Shown here one piece after another: positions 1-11,399 of a stretch of DNA of 64,000 nucleotides. The notes beneath the pieces are model-generated. The model was not told the DNA's origin. It ran no database searches and saw nothing but the letters and a program-made list of their open reading frames with translations. Each line of letters opens with the position of its first letter. Position 1 is the stretch's first letter. A program made the translations under genes and the position numbers. The DNA is from Maratus speciosus (lineage: Eukaryota; Arthropoda; Arachnida; Araneae; Salticidae): contig OZ010800.1 of assembly GCA_963932465.1 (NCBI GenBank), positions 29,328,852-29,392,851 on the forward strand, written 5' to 3'.

Positions 1-1900
1 GGGACTACAGCCACCCCCCGACCCTTGAAATTTTCGAAAGTGATATGAAAAAAGGGCTGTTTTTTGCTGCTTCTTTTTTGGAAAACAAATTAACTTTTTC
101 TGTCATGCAGCGGACTAGTCATTCTCATTAGACCCATATTAGTGCACATTGTCACCAAAGAAGAGAAAGGGGGCTGATGGGGTTACAGGCTCTTTCCTCC
201 CGAAATAGTCGAAAATTAAATAAAAAAAGTGTTTCTTCCTTACTTTTTTAGATAAATCTGAAATTTTTTCTTCTGTCATACAGCGAAATAGCCATTCTCT
301 CGTTAACCCCATATTACTGCACATTGACATCACAGCATACCCAAAGCTGGGGAGACGGATGATGGAATTACAGCCTCCTCCTCTCGAAATAGTCGAAAAT
401 GAAATGAAAAAAGTGCTGATTTTTGTTTCTTTCTGTTTGAGATAAATTTGTATTTTCCCCCTTTCATTTAACAGACTAGTCACTCCCTTCCCTTTAGTTC
501 CAAATTAGTGCACAGTGACACCACATTATACCCAAAAAGGTGGAAGTGGGGATAATAGAGTTGCTGCTCCCTCACAAAATAGTCGGAAATGAAAAAAGTG
601 TTGCTTTTTTTTTTAGATAAATTTGTATTTTCCCCCTATCAATCAGCAGACTAGCCGCTCTCTTCTCTTTAGTTCCATATTAGTGCACAGTGACACTGCA
701 TTATACCCAAAGAGGTGAAAGGGGCTAATGGGGTTACAGACACCTCCCAAAATAGCCGAAAATGAAATGAAAGAAATGCTGATTTTTTTTTTCTTTTTGT
801 TTGAGATAGATTTATAATTTTGTTTTCTGAAATTCTTATCTTTTTAGATAAATCTGAAATTTTTCTTCTGTCATACAACGGAATAGCCATTCTCGTTAGC
901 TCCATGTTAGTCCTCATTGACATCAGAGCATACCGAAAGAGGGGGAGGGGGAGGACTGATGGAATTATAACCCCTTCCTCCTTAAATAGTCAAAATGAAA
1001 TGAAAAAATAGTGCTTTTTTTCTTTCTATTTGTGATAAATTTGCATTTTCTCCTTATCATTCAACAAACTAGCCGCTCTCTTCTCTTTAGTTCCACATTC
1101 GTGCAGAATGACATTGCATTATACCCAAAGAAGTGAGCAACAGCCTCCTCCCAAAATAGTCGAAAATGATATTTAAAAAAACGCTGTTTTTTTCTTTTTG
1201 ATTGAGATAGGTTTTTAACTTTGTTTTCTGCAATACAACAAACTAGCCATTCTGATTAGTCCCATATCAGAGCACAGTTACACCACAGTAAACCCAACGA
1301 GGGGAAGGGGCCTGATGGGGTTACAGGCCCTCTTTCGAAACAGTGGAAATTGAAATGAAAAATGCGCTGATTTGTTTTCTTTCTGTTTGAGATGAGAGAA
1401 ATTTATAATTTTTTCCCTCCTATCATTCAACGGAACAGCCACTCACTTCTCTTCAGTCTTATCAGTGCACAGTTGCCCAAAGACGTTGAAAGGGGGTAAT
1501 GGGTTACAGCTCTCCTTACGAAGTAGCCGAAAATAAAATGAAAAAGGTGCTGATTTTTTTTGTTTTGTTTGTTTGAGATAAATTTGTAATTTAATTTTCT
1601 GTTATACAGAGGATTAGCAATTCTCGTTAGTCCTTATTAGTCCACATTGACACTACAGCATACTCAAAAATGGGGAAGGAGACTGTTGGGGTTACAGGCC
1701 CTTCCCTTCAAAAAATGTCGAAAATGAAAAAAAAGTGCTGATTTGTTAACATTTCTGCTTGAGAGAAATTTGCAATTTTCCCTCCCATCATTCAACTACA
1801 ACATACTCTTTAGTCCCATATTATAGCATAGTGGTACCACAGTATAACCAAATAGCTGGAATAGGGCTAATGGGGTTACAGCTCCCTCCCGAATTAGTCC
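1..1900. repeat. Divergent tandem satellite, unit about 183 bp
   Basis: About ten head-to-tail copies are visible. The landmark 'ctgatggggttacag' or a variant recurs near 172, 357, 549, 721, 951, 1131, 1308, 1493, 1680 and 1864, giving spacings mostly 172-192 bp. Each unit also contains 'aaatagtcgaaaatgaaatg', a T-rich run with 'gagataaattt', 'cagactagccattctc' and 'ccatattagtgcaca'. Copies differ by many substitutions and small indels, so the array is old. It continues beyond the left edge and stops near 1900. Open frames inside it, for example 139-483 on the minus strand, simply follow the repeat and are not genes. Confidence 0.85.
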
Positions 1901-3144
1901 CTTATTCATATGAAACATGAGAAATTTTCGGGCCGTTTAAATCTGTGGGTTCTGGAAAAATGCCCCACGTGTATTCAAATAGAAAACAGGTGGTAAGTGT
2001 GATCACAGATCGACCCAGAGGGTTTCGTTTAACATTGCTTTCAAAACGCGTAGTACATTTATCGCCATGGAACCCCTTTTAAATTATGGTAAACCCTCCC
2101 TAAACTATCTTAAAATTTCAAACAGATCGCCTTGTTATATTTCCTAATTTTGTTTGCGACTCTCCCCCCCCTCCCCTCCCTAAATGTGATGCGCCATTCT
2201 TTTTGATAATTTTTTTTTTATCGTGTGTTATAAACTATCTTAAAGTTTAAAACAGATCGCCGTGTTAGGTTTCCTAATTTTCACAAAAGCGCGGACTGTT
2301 AGTTCCACATTCCACCACTAGGGAGCGCACTCTATTCTTAACAAAACTGTATCTGACCGAAACTCTATTAAACAACCTCTCAGTAGGTATACTACTCGAG
2401 GGAGGAGGCGATTTTCGATGGATCCCCCCCCCCCTTAACAAAAATTCAACTTAACTTAAATTTATAAAGTTCTTATTATGTGTTATAAACTATGTCATTC
2501 TTTAAAAGCGATCGGTTCTTCACTTTTCCTAAATTTAACAAATTCCCATCAATTGTCTGTGCGAGCAAAAGCATCTCTTTTATAAATTTAAAAATCGATT
2601 TTTTCGCAAATCGGAAAATTGTTGTCCGATTTTTTTTTAATTTAGATTTTATGTACCAGCGCACGAAATAACATTCAGATGCGAAAGAACCAAATTTGTA
2701 AAATCAAAAGTTAAAAAAATTTGTACTGCGATTATCAAACCCTAGTGTAAAAATGTATATCCTTTTCTTTCCGTGTTACGTAGTCTGCCGTGCAAAAAAT
2801 GAAATTCTGGAATTATTATCTTGGCTTCCAATTGTCGAAATTATAAAGACAGATTCTGAGAGAGTATGAAATTTTACGTCGGATGGCATAAAAATCGTAG
2901 ATAAAAAATAAAAATAAAAAATTGCTCATTTATCACAATTCTCAGTCCCGTTTTTAAACCGCAAGACACACCTGTTTTATATTTTCTCGTTCTCTCCGAA
3001 AATTCAATGTCATCAGACATTGACAAAATTGATATTTTTTTCGGGACCATTTGTCAAAAATCGGGATATATTTAAGTCCAAATTGACGGAACCTCAAGCC
3101 ATGCGGTAAATTTTTGGAAAATTCGGAACAGAACCACCCTTTCC
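1901..3144. other. AT-rich stretch with a short repeated motif, no gene seen
   Basis: A block with 'taaactatcttaaa', 'cagatcgcc' and 'tttcctaatttt' occurs at about 2096-2152, again at 2226-2283, and in weaker form at 2478-2545. The spacings are near 130 and 250 bp, so this is probably a decayed tandem repeat. Homopolymer C runs lie at about 2165 and 2426. No coding or RNA signal was recognised in the rest. Confidence 0.5.
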
Positions 3145-3283
3145 CACCTCTGGCTACGGCCCTATTGCCAAAAATGATTTCCGTTTACAACACAATTCAA
3201 CGTGTTTTGTAAAATTTAGAACATTAGGGAAATTTAAGTCCCCCCCCCCCCCCCGAAATAAAATCCTGTGTACGCCACTGTGA
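3145..3283 (-). mobile_element. Possible transposon terminus with poly-G tract
   Basis: On the minus strand the sequence reads CAGTGGCGTACACAGG, then ATTTTATTTCGG and a long G run (the + strand C run at about 3240-3254). A related-looking motif, AGGGCCGTAGCCAG, lies about 110 bp further on (near 3155-3170). CAGTGGCGTA-type ends followed by G runs are, from general knowledge, common at ends of dispersed DNA elements in animals. The family was not identified and the outer boundary is uncertain. Confidence 0.35.
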
Positions 3284-3540
3284 TATCCCATATGCTACAG
3301 TGAATGCTGCATGGTATAAAATTTATGTATATGCACAAAAGGCATGAAGATTAGTAGTAGTTACTTAAGCATACAATTTATGAACAATTTCTATGGATAG
3401 ACAGAAGATTGGCCCTCAAAATGATATTTGACCCGCTGCTCTACAAGGAATTATTACAATATACAAGTTGTATTTGCTCAGGTGGAAAAGAAAAATATTT
3501 GTTTTCTTTTTTTTTAAGTAAATTATATTGGGTTTGTTCA

Positions 3541-3835
3541 TTAATTTTAAAAAATCGGAAATTTGTTTGTAAATAACGACCCTTTGAAAATCTAAATGAC
3601 AGACACTATGGTCAAAGAATCTTTATGTTCAGTTTTTAGAAATACATGGTAAATTTCTAACGATTTCATTAAATTCATTGGGAGTTGTTTACTTTGGTGA
3701 CAGACATACTAAAATAATTTTATTGTTATTCATTGAATGGTTTGCATTCGAACCTCATTTGTATCGTAATTGTATCTTAGTATCATCATATGTTGCTTAG
3801 TATCATCATATAACCTTGCGTTGCCACAAGAACGT

Positions 3836-3876
<41 letters not shown>

Positions 3877-4480
3877 CTAGAACGAAATTTGGGAATTTCA
3901 ATTCGATAATAATGGTCATTTGAAAATTCGAACAACTTTACAGTTATAGGAAATATATTTTCAATCCATCAACTCATTATTAGATTATGTTAAAATTCTT
4001 TGATTTCAATAAAAGTTGTTTATTTTGCTAGACGAGACATTTAAAAATTTTGATGTCTTTCATTGAATGATTTGTGTTCAGACCTTGTATGAAATAGGGA
4101 ATATATTATAGCCAGTGGGTATTTTTATTAGGTAATTTCAATAATTGCTTAACAAATTTGCTACAGCTATCTCATATGCATTTAATTGCAATCGGTAAGG
4201 AAATTTAAAATTTTGCTTCAAATTAACTTTCTTAACAAAATAATAAATTTAGGAGGAACAACACCAATTTGTTTAATTTTTATTAAATCTGACACATTGT
4301 ATCTTTAAAAGAATAAAAAAGAAGAAATAACCTATTGTTCCAACTGGCGCCGAGAGGGTATGTTTAAAATGAATTTAGTTGAAATATTGACAATTTACGC
4401 TATTAATATTAGGTCTATTTTTATTCCATTCATTGAATATTTTAAGTTATTTCAGATCTTTATTTCGTGAGAAATTCACG
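3541..4480. repeat. Degenerate tandem repeat, unit about 330-370 bp
   Basis: The phrase 'cattgaatg(g/a)tttg' followed by a related A/T-rich string occurs near 3732, 4059 and, more weakly, 4431. The DNA before each is also similar ('tcattaaattcattgg', 'gttgttta(c)ttt'). Identity is low. A 38-base A run (3837-3874) separates the first two units. Confidence 0.4.
3837..3874. repeat. Poly-A run, 38 bases
   Basis: Uninterrupted A homopolymer. There is no AATAAA close upstream and no recognisable retroposon body, so simple-repeat expansion is as likely as a retroposon tail. Confidence 0.9.
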
Positions 4481-4583
4481 CTTGAAAGCTACGTTTAATA
4501 AAATCGTGAATTTCTAATTTGATTTTTTTCGTTATATTTAAAAAACTATATAGACAGATATTCTTCTATCAAAAATGTAGTTA

Positions 4584-4789
4584 AATGGAGAGGAAAAACT
4601 TACATAGCCAATCTGAATTACCAAAGAATCTAAACACACAAGAGTTGCCATTCTTGAATTATTGCCGCTTTAGTGAGTAACCGCTAAATAGAGAGGAAAA
4701 TCTTATATAGCAAACCTGTATTACCAAAGAAACCAAACACACAAGGGTTGCCATTATTGGACTATTACCGTTTTACCGAGTAATCGTTA
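4584..4789. repeat. Tandem duplication, 2 x 103 bp
   Basis: Two adjacent copies begin with 'aatggagaggaaaa' (4584) and 'aatagagaggaaaa' (4687). Both contain 'ttaccaaagaa' and 'aaacacacaag(a/g)gttgccat'. Divergence is moderate. No function is apparent. Confidence 0.75.
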
Positions 4790-5068
4790 GGAAACTCCCT
4801 GGGTTTGAGGCTGCATTTTTACACACCGCCAGATGGCGTTATACAGATTTTAGATTTTACATAACACACGGTGTGTATGAATGACTGTGGAATAACGCTT
4901 TTCTGAGTAACTTCGAAAAAAGTGGTGCAATGCATAGAAAAATGCTTCAGGAACGTCATGGTATGCTTAAACAAATCGAGTAACCGGCAAAAGTTACTCG
5001 AATTGAAATTGGTTATTCCTAAGTTTGTTGTTTAAACCACTTTAGGTACTCAAAAGGGAGGGTAGGAG

Positions 5069-5070
<2 letters not shown>

Positions 5071-5126
<56 letters not shown>
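5071..5126. repeat. (CA)n(TA)n microsatellite
   Basis: CA repeat 5071-5105 passing directly into TA repeat 5106-5126. It abuts the 3' end of the Helitron-like element that starts at 5127. Confidence 0.95.
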
Positions 5127-6669
5127 CTAGGAGGCTCTGCACCCTGCAAGCTACGCTCGCCAACCCTCGTTCAGACACAGCAGAATCTAAAAATCTAATG
5201 GGTTTTAAAAATATTAGAGAATATTAAATTATACTGAAAAAGGTGTGCAGATCTCCCTGAAAACGGGTTTCCATTCAATTCCCTTTGATTGCAAAAATTT
5301 AACGGAGAATCAGTTGCTGTTAAGACATCCAATAGTTGCTTTCGTTTTTGATTAAAAAGGATCAGTTAAGCATTTGAAAAGAAGCTAAAATAAAATGAAT
5401 TAAGTATTCAGAGTCTTTGTCAACCGATATTTTAAAACAATCTCTATAACAATAACCTAAATCATGTGACTATCATCAACAGTTCCGGGCGGAACACTTT
5501 GCTTTTTATACTCTAGATGCCATTTTGATACTTTAATGTTATCCAGGCACAGGTGATAAGTCGCCAAATATTATTCTATCCCCATCATTTCATCTATATT
5601 ATAATAGTTCAAGTCATCAAATGCCATAAACAAATACGATCTGATCCCTTCGCCTTTCATATGAAGGTTTGGAACAAATGTCATATACACAGAGTCGCGC
5701 CCCATATTGGCGCGATATTTTTCCAACGCCAATTTGGGGAACGCATTAACAGCATAAACAACTACATCCGGCTTACCATATCAAGCAAAATAACGATACT
5801 TTGGCGCCAGTTAAGTACCCGTTGCGTATATGACATTGACGTCAGAAAAAAATCGCGCCAATATGGGGCCGTATGTGACATCTGTGCCGAAAGTAAAAAA
5901 AAGCCGGGTGCAAATCTCGACAATATCTTTTTTACAATTCGCCAATTAGCATTTTTTTATTGTCCAAGTGGTAAATTAAAACATTGATTTGAAGTTGAAA
6001 TTAAATGTCATGGTTTGTTACATAATTTAATATTTCGCCAGATATCATATAAGTATCATGTTTGGCATGTTTTTTTTTTTTTTTTTTTCGAAAATTTGAC
6101 GAAAACATCGTTTTCGAATATCAGTTACATATGGATTTTTGTATTTTTGGTACTACTTAGTTATCTCGTCGACAAAAAATCTATCACCAAACTATAAGAT
6201 TAAATGCCAATAATGGTTGGTGGTAAATGTCACATTCACTTGACTTTTAGCAAGTTACACGTGTTTACGTCATCAAGTGATTTTCATTTCGACGTTTTAT
6301 TTTTATATTTATTAATGTTATACTAACTTATTTGTTCTTTCGCTATTTAAAATAAAAATTTTGTCAATCTGTCCAATTTGGCGAGTGTTTTGGCGATTTA
6401 TATAATTTGGCGACGGAATAATTACTGCATTGTACCGTGTTTTTTAATTATTTTCTATTATTTACAAAAGGAAATAGCAAAAAAAATAATTAATTACTAT
6501 AGAACAAAATAATTTATACAAATTTAAAAGAGAAAAAAAAGCAAATATACATTTATTATTAAATAAACAACAATAGCCGGGTTACCATGTCTATCAAAAT
6601 AATGCCATTTGTGCGCGAATTAGGTACCCCGGTGCGTATATGACATCTGTGCCTAATATTTTTCTTTTC

Positions 6670-6718
<49 letters not shown>

Positions 6719-7190
6719 AGTGAAAGCCATCAATTTAAATGTTTCATTTTTAAATGAAAGTTTTGTATTTAATAAAATGATAACGAAATACAGAAAAAGC
6801 ATTGTTCTTAGTATAGATTTAAAGGAGGCCAAACTGTCGCCAAATTAATTTAAAATAGTAACCTTTTCTGAATTATGAAAAAAAAATTCCGTTATGATTA
6901 AAATTTGAGTTGCCATCATTAGAAAAAAATGTATTTAAAATTAGAAAAAAAAAATTAATATTTCGAAAATTAATTCGAATTCTAAATTCTAATACCAGTA
7001 TTGAGATCTGTGGATCAACACGGATTTTTGGTGTTAATTTCATCGCAAAGTATTCCATATTTTAGGAGAGATCGCCGTGAAACAAAGTCAGTTGTTTAAT
7101 CAGTCGATTCAAAGAATCGATAAATTTCAGGCGTTTCATATATTCGTTTCATAAATTCGTTTCATTAGGATTTTATATATATAGGGTAGA
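5127..7190 (-). mobile_element. Helitron-like element, copy A (non-autonomous)
   Basis: Read on the minus strand, the element begins near 7190 with TCTACCCTATATATATA then AAAATCCTAATGAAACG, and ends at 5127 with GCAGAGCCTCCTAG followed by T. A 5' TC and a 3' CTAG next to T, with a short imperfect hairpin (CTTGCA/TGCAGAG) just inside, fit the Helitron pattern (established knowledge). The same ends occur in a second, opposite copy at 23712-26941. The interior has many 'aatttggcga' and 'gtatatgacatctgtgcc' motifs, a self-complementary block at about 5690-5865 and a 44-base T run (6671-6714). No Rep/helicase coding is seen, so it would be non-autonomous. The 144-codon frame at 5553-5987 crosses the self-complementary block and is not credible as a gene. 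The class assignment is inference. Confidence 0.55.
6671..6714. repeat. Poly-T run, 44 bases
   Basis: T homopolymer inside copy A. The corresponding place in the copy at 23712 (minus/plus reversed, near 24185) has only a short A/T run, so this is a local expansion. Confidence 0.9.
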
Positions 7191-7309
7191 TATATCAATT
7201 TTGAACGGAGTGTGGTTTCGGGGTCTGGAGGTCATGATCGATGAAAATATACCAAAATTTCTTGAAATCGCTTTCCTCCGAACGTCTGCAATAGGTAGCT
7301 TTTTGTAAT

Positions 7310-7829
7310 GAAAGCTACCTAAAAGAAAGAAGTGAAAGCCAAGTTATTGAATTTTAAATGTTTCAGTTTTAAATATAAATAAAATGATAATGAAATACAA
7401 ATTGAATTATAAATAAATTTAACATTATACATTTCTTAGCATACCTTTAAAAAAGGCCAAACTGGTCGCCAAATTAGTTTAAAATAATAACCTTTTCTGA
7501 AATATGAAAAAAAAATTATCTGTTATGATTAAAATTTGAGTTGCCATCATTAGAGAAAAGTATATAAAATTAGAAAAACGTCAATATTTCGAAAACTAAT
7601 CGAAATAAATCGAACTAATTCGAAATTTCGAATTTAAAAATTATAATACCAGTAAAGAGATCTGCGGATCAATACGGATTTTTTGTGTTAATTTCGTCGC
7701 AAAGTATTCCGTATTTTATGAGAAATCGCCGTGAAACATAATCAGTTGTTTAATCAGTTTTTCATAGAATACTTTCACAAATTCGTTTCATGAAATCGTT
7801 TCATTAGGATTTTATATATATAGGGTGGA
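7310..7829 (-). mobile_element. 5'-terminal fragment of the same Helitron-like family (A2)
   Basis: Repeats the last ~500 bp of copy A: 'aagaagtgaaagcca' (7329), 'gccaaactggtcgcc', 'attttgtgttaatttcgtcgcaaag' region, 'atcgccgtgaaaca', and the terminus CATTAGGATTTTATATATATAGGGTGGA ending at 7829 on the plus strand. It lies head-to-tail with copy A. The 7191-7309 spacer holds a small hairpin (GGTAGCTTTTT...GAAAGCTACC, about 7295-7319). The 3' half is absent, so it is either truncated or a partial tandem duplication of copy A. Confidence 0.6.
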
Positions 7830-7830
7830 T

Positions 7831-8467
7831 ATTATAAAGAACAAACATATTTGTGCGTAACGCATACGTCATTTTGCGAATGGCAACACTTTGAAATTTG
7901 AAATGAAATTTTGTTTTTGCAATTTTACTTTGTGCAAATTTTTAAACTTCTAAACATCGCACAGTTTCAATTTTTACACCATCGCACAGAGAGAAAAATG
8001 TACTTTTAAATGCAATCTCTTTCAAAGCTGTACCGCAATTTATTTTTGAAATATTAATTTTTTGTACTTTTTTATAAATATTTTGTGATCGTGGCAACTC
8101 AAGTACACCATTTATACTGAAAGTAAAGGGAATAGGATTACTGTTACGAATATGATTACTGTAATGAGGTTACTGTATCTTTTTGTTACCGTTTTCTCAT
8201 AAAAACTGAAAACAAAACTGAAATTAAAATACGTGCTATGTCAAGAATATCGTCTGTTAACTAATCGGGTGAATTTTTGTTATATTTCGTTTTTATTTAT
8301 CTATTTAATAAATTATACTTTATGCAAACTTACTTTACAAACGATACAATGCTGAATGAATGTAATTTTATCTTTCCGTGTTTATTAACATTTTCCGAAT
8401 TTTGAAAAAAACTTACATGAATGATTTCTGATTAAAAATGGGTTATTATTGTTTTTTTCTTGGTTGG
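7831..8467 (+). mobile_element. Helitron-family remnant sharing its start with 10229-11235
   Basis: The block 7831-7892 (landmarks 'gtgcgtaacgc', 'gtcattttgcgaatggcaac') is repeated at 10235-10297. Weaker similarity follows, such as 'ctttcaaatgcaat(c/t)t' and 'aagctgtacc'/'aaactgtatc'. The shared edge is preceded in both cases by 'aataaa/ataaag', which suggests a common 5' boundary. The remainder to 8467 is AT-rich and unrecognised. Confidence 0.4.
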
Positions 8468-8469
8468 TA

Positions 8470-8755
8470 CACTGTAAAAAAATACTGCCAGTTTTCAGGT
8501 AGGAATCGAAAAAATAGTTGCCCTTATAGTACCAGAATAATTTCCGACCCAGCTCGGAATAAAATCCGTAAAAATAAGGAAATAGTCAGAAAAACGGTAT
8601 TTTATGGATTTTATTCCGATTTAACGGATTTTATCCAGAGCTACATTGGAAATTATTCCGGTACGATAAGGGCAACTATTTTTCCGATTCCTACCGGAAA
8701 ACCGGCATTATTATTATTATTATTATTATTTTTTTTTTTTTTTTTTTTTACAGTG
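8470..8755. mobile_element. Foldback MITE with TA duplication, CACTGTAAAAAAA termini
   Basis: Flanked by TA on both sides (8468-8469 and 8756-8757). The two ends are inverted copies for roughly 110 bp: CACTGTAAAAAAA, then 'TGCC(A/G)GTTTTC', 'GGTAGGAATCG', 'AAAAATAGTTGCCCTTAT' and so on. The right arm carries an inserted (TTA)n plus T run (about 8709-8749) absent from the left arm. TA target duplication and the small foldback structure fit a Tc1/mariner-type miniature element (established knowledge). The open frame at 8438-8773 only reads across it. Confidence 0.85.
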
Positions 8756-8757
8756 TA

Positions 8758-10228
8758 TATCATTCCCCGATAATTACGTCATACGCATATTTTTCTAGAG
8801 ATGTTGATCATAAGATAGAAGACTGGATCTTAAAAGTGGAATGCTTTAGTGGATGCAAATGACGTGATTTGATTTTAAAAAATCGTGTAATTAATTGTCA
8901 TAAAAGAAATATGTTTTATAGGTGTACGTCATTTTCACTTTAGCTGCTTTTAAATTCTTCAAAGGTGAAAAGGCTTCACTTTTGAAAATAATGTAATCGA
9001 AATCACACACTGATAAATGCAATGTTTTACAAAAATTTAGAGTCTTTATAGAAGATCAGTGACATACACTGTGCATACTCATATCGAAAATCTTTGTCCA
9101 AAGAATAGCAATAAGTGTTACAAAATTTGATGATTCTCGCCTGGATGATTTTGCTTCGCCCAGATAGAAAGAAGATCTTAGGAATATTTCGAGGTTTAAA
9201 ATATTATCTTTTTCCCAAAGTTTTTGTCAAAAATTCTTTCCGCTGATAAAATTTTATTGCTATCCTTTAATACATTCTACTATAATTTTTCCAATAATAC
9301 AATTTGCTTAATTCAATTTTTCATAATTTTATATAATATATATATATTTAAAACACAAGGCTGTTTTTAGTCATCTACCGTGAGCTTTTTGCTGAACCAA
9401 TTTTACTAATATATATATATATTTAACTCAATGCTGATTATTTGCAGATGTGCCTGCACTAGGTGTTTTTTTTAATATCCCCATTTTTATATTTTCATTT
9501 TAATAGTATTTTATGAAATTTCTTCAAAACAGTTGTAATTAGATAGCTTACATTATCGCAGAGAAGAGAGAAATAATGAGGTTTAATCATATTTATTCAA
9601 GCAATTTTCTAATTTAAATTCAAAATAATAATTAATAAAAATTATTGTATAAGGTTTAGTAGCAACGGAAAATTACGTACTCCTTTTGAAAACAAGCATT
9701 TTTTTCTCATAAAGTTTCCATATATATCTTTCCTTCTGCATGTGTACTGATACTAAGTTTCAGACAATAGGCGAAATGCTTAACTGAGTGAAAATCACGT
9801 CATATTTAAAAGAAAACGAACATTCTCTTAGATAAAGCTCAACACTTTAACACAAATGCGCCTGAAAAACAAAAATAAGGCAATTTTTATTCTCCGGTAC
9901 TGAGATTAGAATCTCGAGTTAAGAGGGCGCCTGTTCAGATGCGAAGATGTTGTTGACAATCGTGACTTCAAGTTTCAGTTAAACTGATTTTAAAATGATC
10001 AAATTAAAATATCATTTAAAAAAATGGTGAAAACGGACATAAGAAGTGCGTATGTAAATTTTGAGAAAGTGAAAATGATGTCGGGTTTAGATTTCATGGG
10101 GAAAAATTCTATGATCGCGTCCAAGTGGAATAAAATTGCTCTTTTTCTTTCCGGAATATCAATAAGAGACACAATTGATAACTTCATCATAATAACTGAT
10201 GTTTATTATATTTTACTGATTACGTATC
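8758..10228. other. AT-rich stretch, nothing recognised
   Basis: No credible coding frame, RNA gene or clear repeat boundary. Two TA runs (about 9341-9350 and 9411-9421) are present. Overlapping short frames on opposite strands at 9999-10239 show no recognisable motif. The whole interval could be the interior of a Helitron spanning 7831-11235, but that cannot be shown here. Confidence 0.4.
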
Positions 10229-11235
10229 TATCTACATAATAAATGACAAACGTATCTGTGCGTAACGCTGTTGTCATTTTGCGAATGGCAACACTTCATG
10301 ATCAAATTTCCGTTTGGAAATTCGGTAATGCAATTTTTTAATTTTCTGACCGTCGGAAATTTTCAATTTTTAGAACGTCGTTTAGGGAAAAAAGATCTAC
10401 TTTCAAATGCAATTTGTTTAAAAACTGTATCTTACTTGTCTGATTTATTAGGTTTTATAAAATAATTTTCAAGGATGTTTTTTTGTAATTTATCTTATCA
10501 CGAGCCGGCTTCAATACATATTAATAATAAACATTTTGCAAATAAAGCAATAAAAATTGTTCAGCATTTATTTCTGACTAATTTTCCACTAGAAATTAAT
10601 ACTTCCTCTATAAATAAATAAAAGAATAATATTAAACAAAACACATTTTAATCGAACAATTTACATTTTTAGACAGACAAACAGGAATAAAAAACTTTCA
10701 AATGGAATATGTTTGCAAAGTGCATCTCAGTTTTCAGATTGACTATGGTTTTAAAAACAATTTTCAAGCATGAATTATTTTTTTAATTAATCTCTAATGC
10801 GTGGAGCTCGATTACGAATGATTAATCCGCTTACCTTTAAAACAACATAAAGAGTTCATAATTTTCTTACGGCTAATATTCCATAAAAAATTCCTCTATG
10901 AATAATTAATGAAATAATATAAACAAAACACAAATTTAAGAGACATGCAATTGAAGTACGCGCTTAACGCTCTGAAATTATCAGAATTCAAAAGGATGCC
11001 GTAAGTAGCAAAATCTTGGATTAATAACTCTTAGCTTGCAACTAATATGTAAATATCGCTTTTAATAAATTTCAAAACTTTATTTGATTGCGTAATTCAT
11101 ATTTTTCATATGAACATTTTTTTGTATTGTTAGTGGGCAATCTAAAAAGTATATTGCATGTGAAAAAAATATTAGTTTTCAATTAAAAAAAAAAATATTT
11201 TCACCTATATTACTTAGCCCGGGTACGATCCCATA
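10229..11235 (+). mobile_element. Non-autonomous Helitron-like element, 3' end at 11235
   Basis: The 3' end GCCCGGGTACGATCCCATAG, followed by T, matches the terminus at 31376 (minus strand), where the sequence is CCCGGGTCCGATCCCCTAG next to T. Similarity between the two copies covers about 10810-11235, including 'cataaagagttcataattttcttacggctaat' and 'atgccgtaagtagcaaaatcttgg' regions. An internal direct duplication ('ttcctctat(a/g)aataa', near 10606 and 10891) is present. The hairpin seen in the other copy is half lost here. The start at 10229 (TCTACATAATAAATGAC) is inferred from the repeat shared with 7831. No coding capacity. Confidence 0.5.
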
Positions 11236-11399
11236 GTACTAATAAAAGAACAAATGAATGTGTGTGTTTGTCTGTCTGAGTGTGTGCGATGGCTAGCGAA
11301 AACTACTGCACGTAGAAGTCTGAAAAGTTAGATGTGAATAGTCCAAGACAGGTCCTGATGCACCTGAGGCTCAGATTTTAATTTTTTTAAGGGCCTGGA

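Noticed and set aside
139..483. 114-codon minus-strand frame as a gene
   Set aside because: Spans parts of two 183-bp satellite units; repeated segments give similar peptides in neighbouring units.
5553..5987. 144-codon open frame as a gene
   Set aside because: Lies across a self-complementary block of a repeated element, shows no recognisable domain, and the related copy B lacks a matching intact frame.
8438..8773. 111-codon open frame
   Set aside because: Reads across the whole foldback MITE, including its TTA and T runs.
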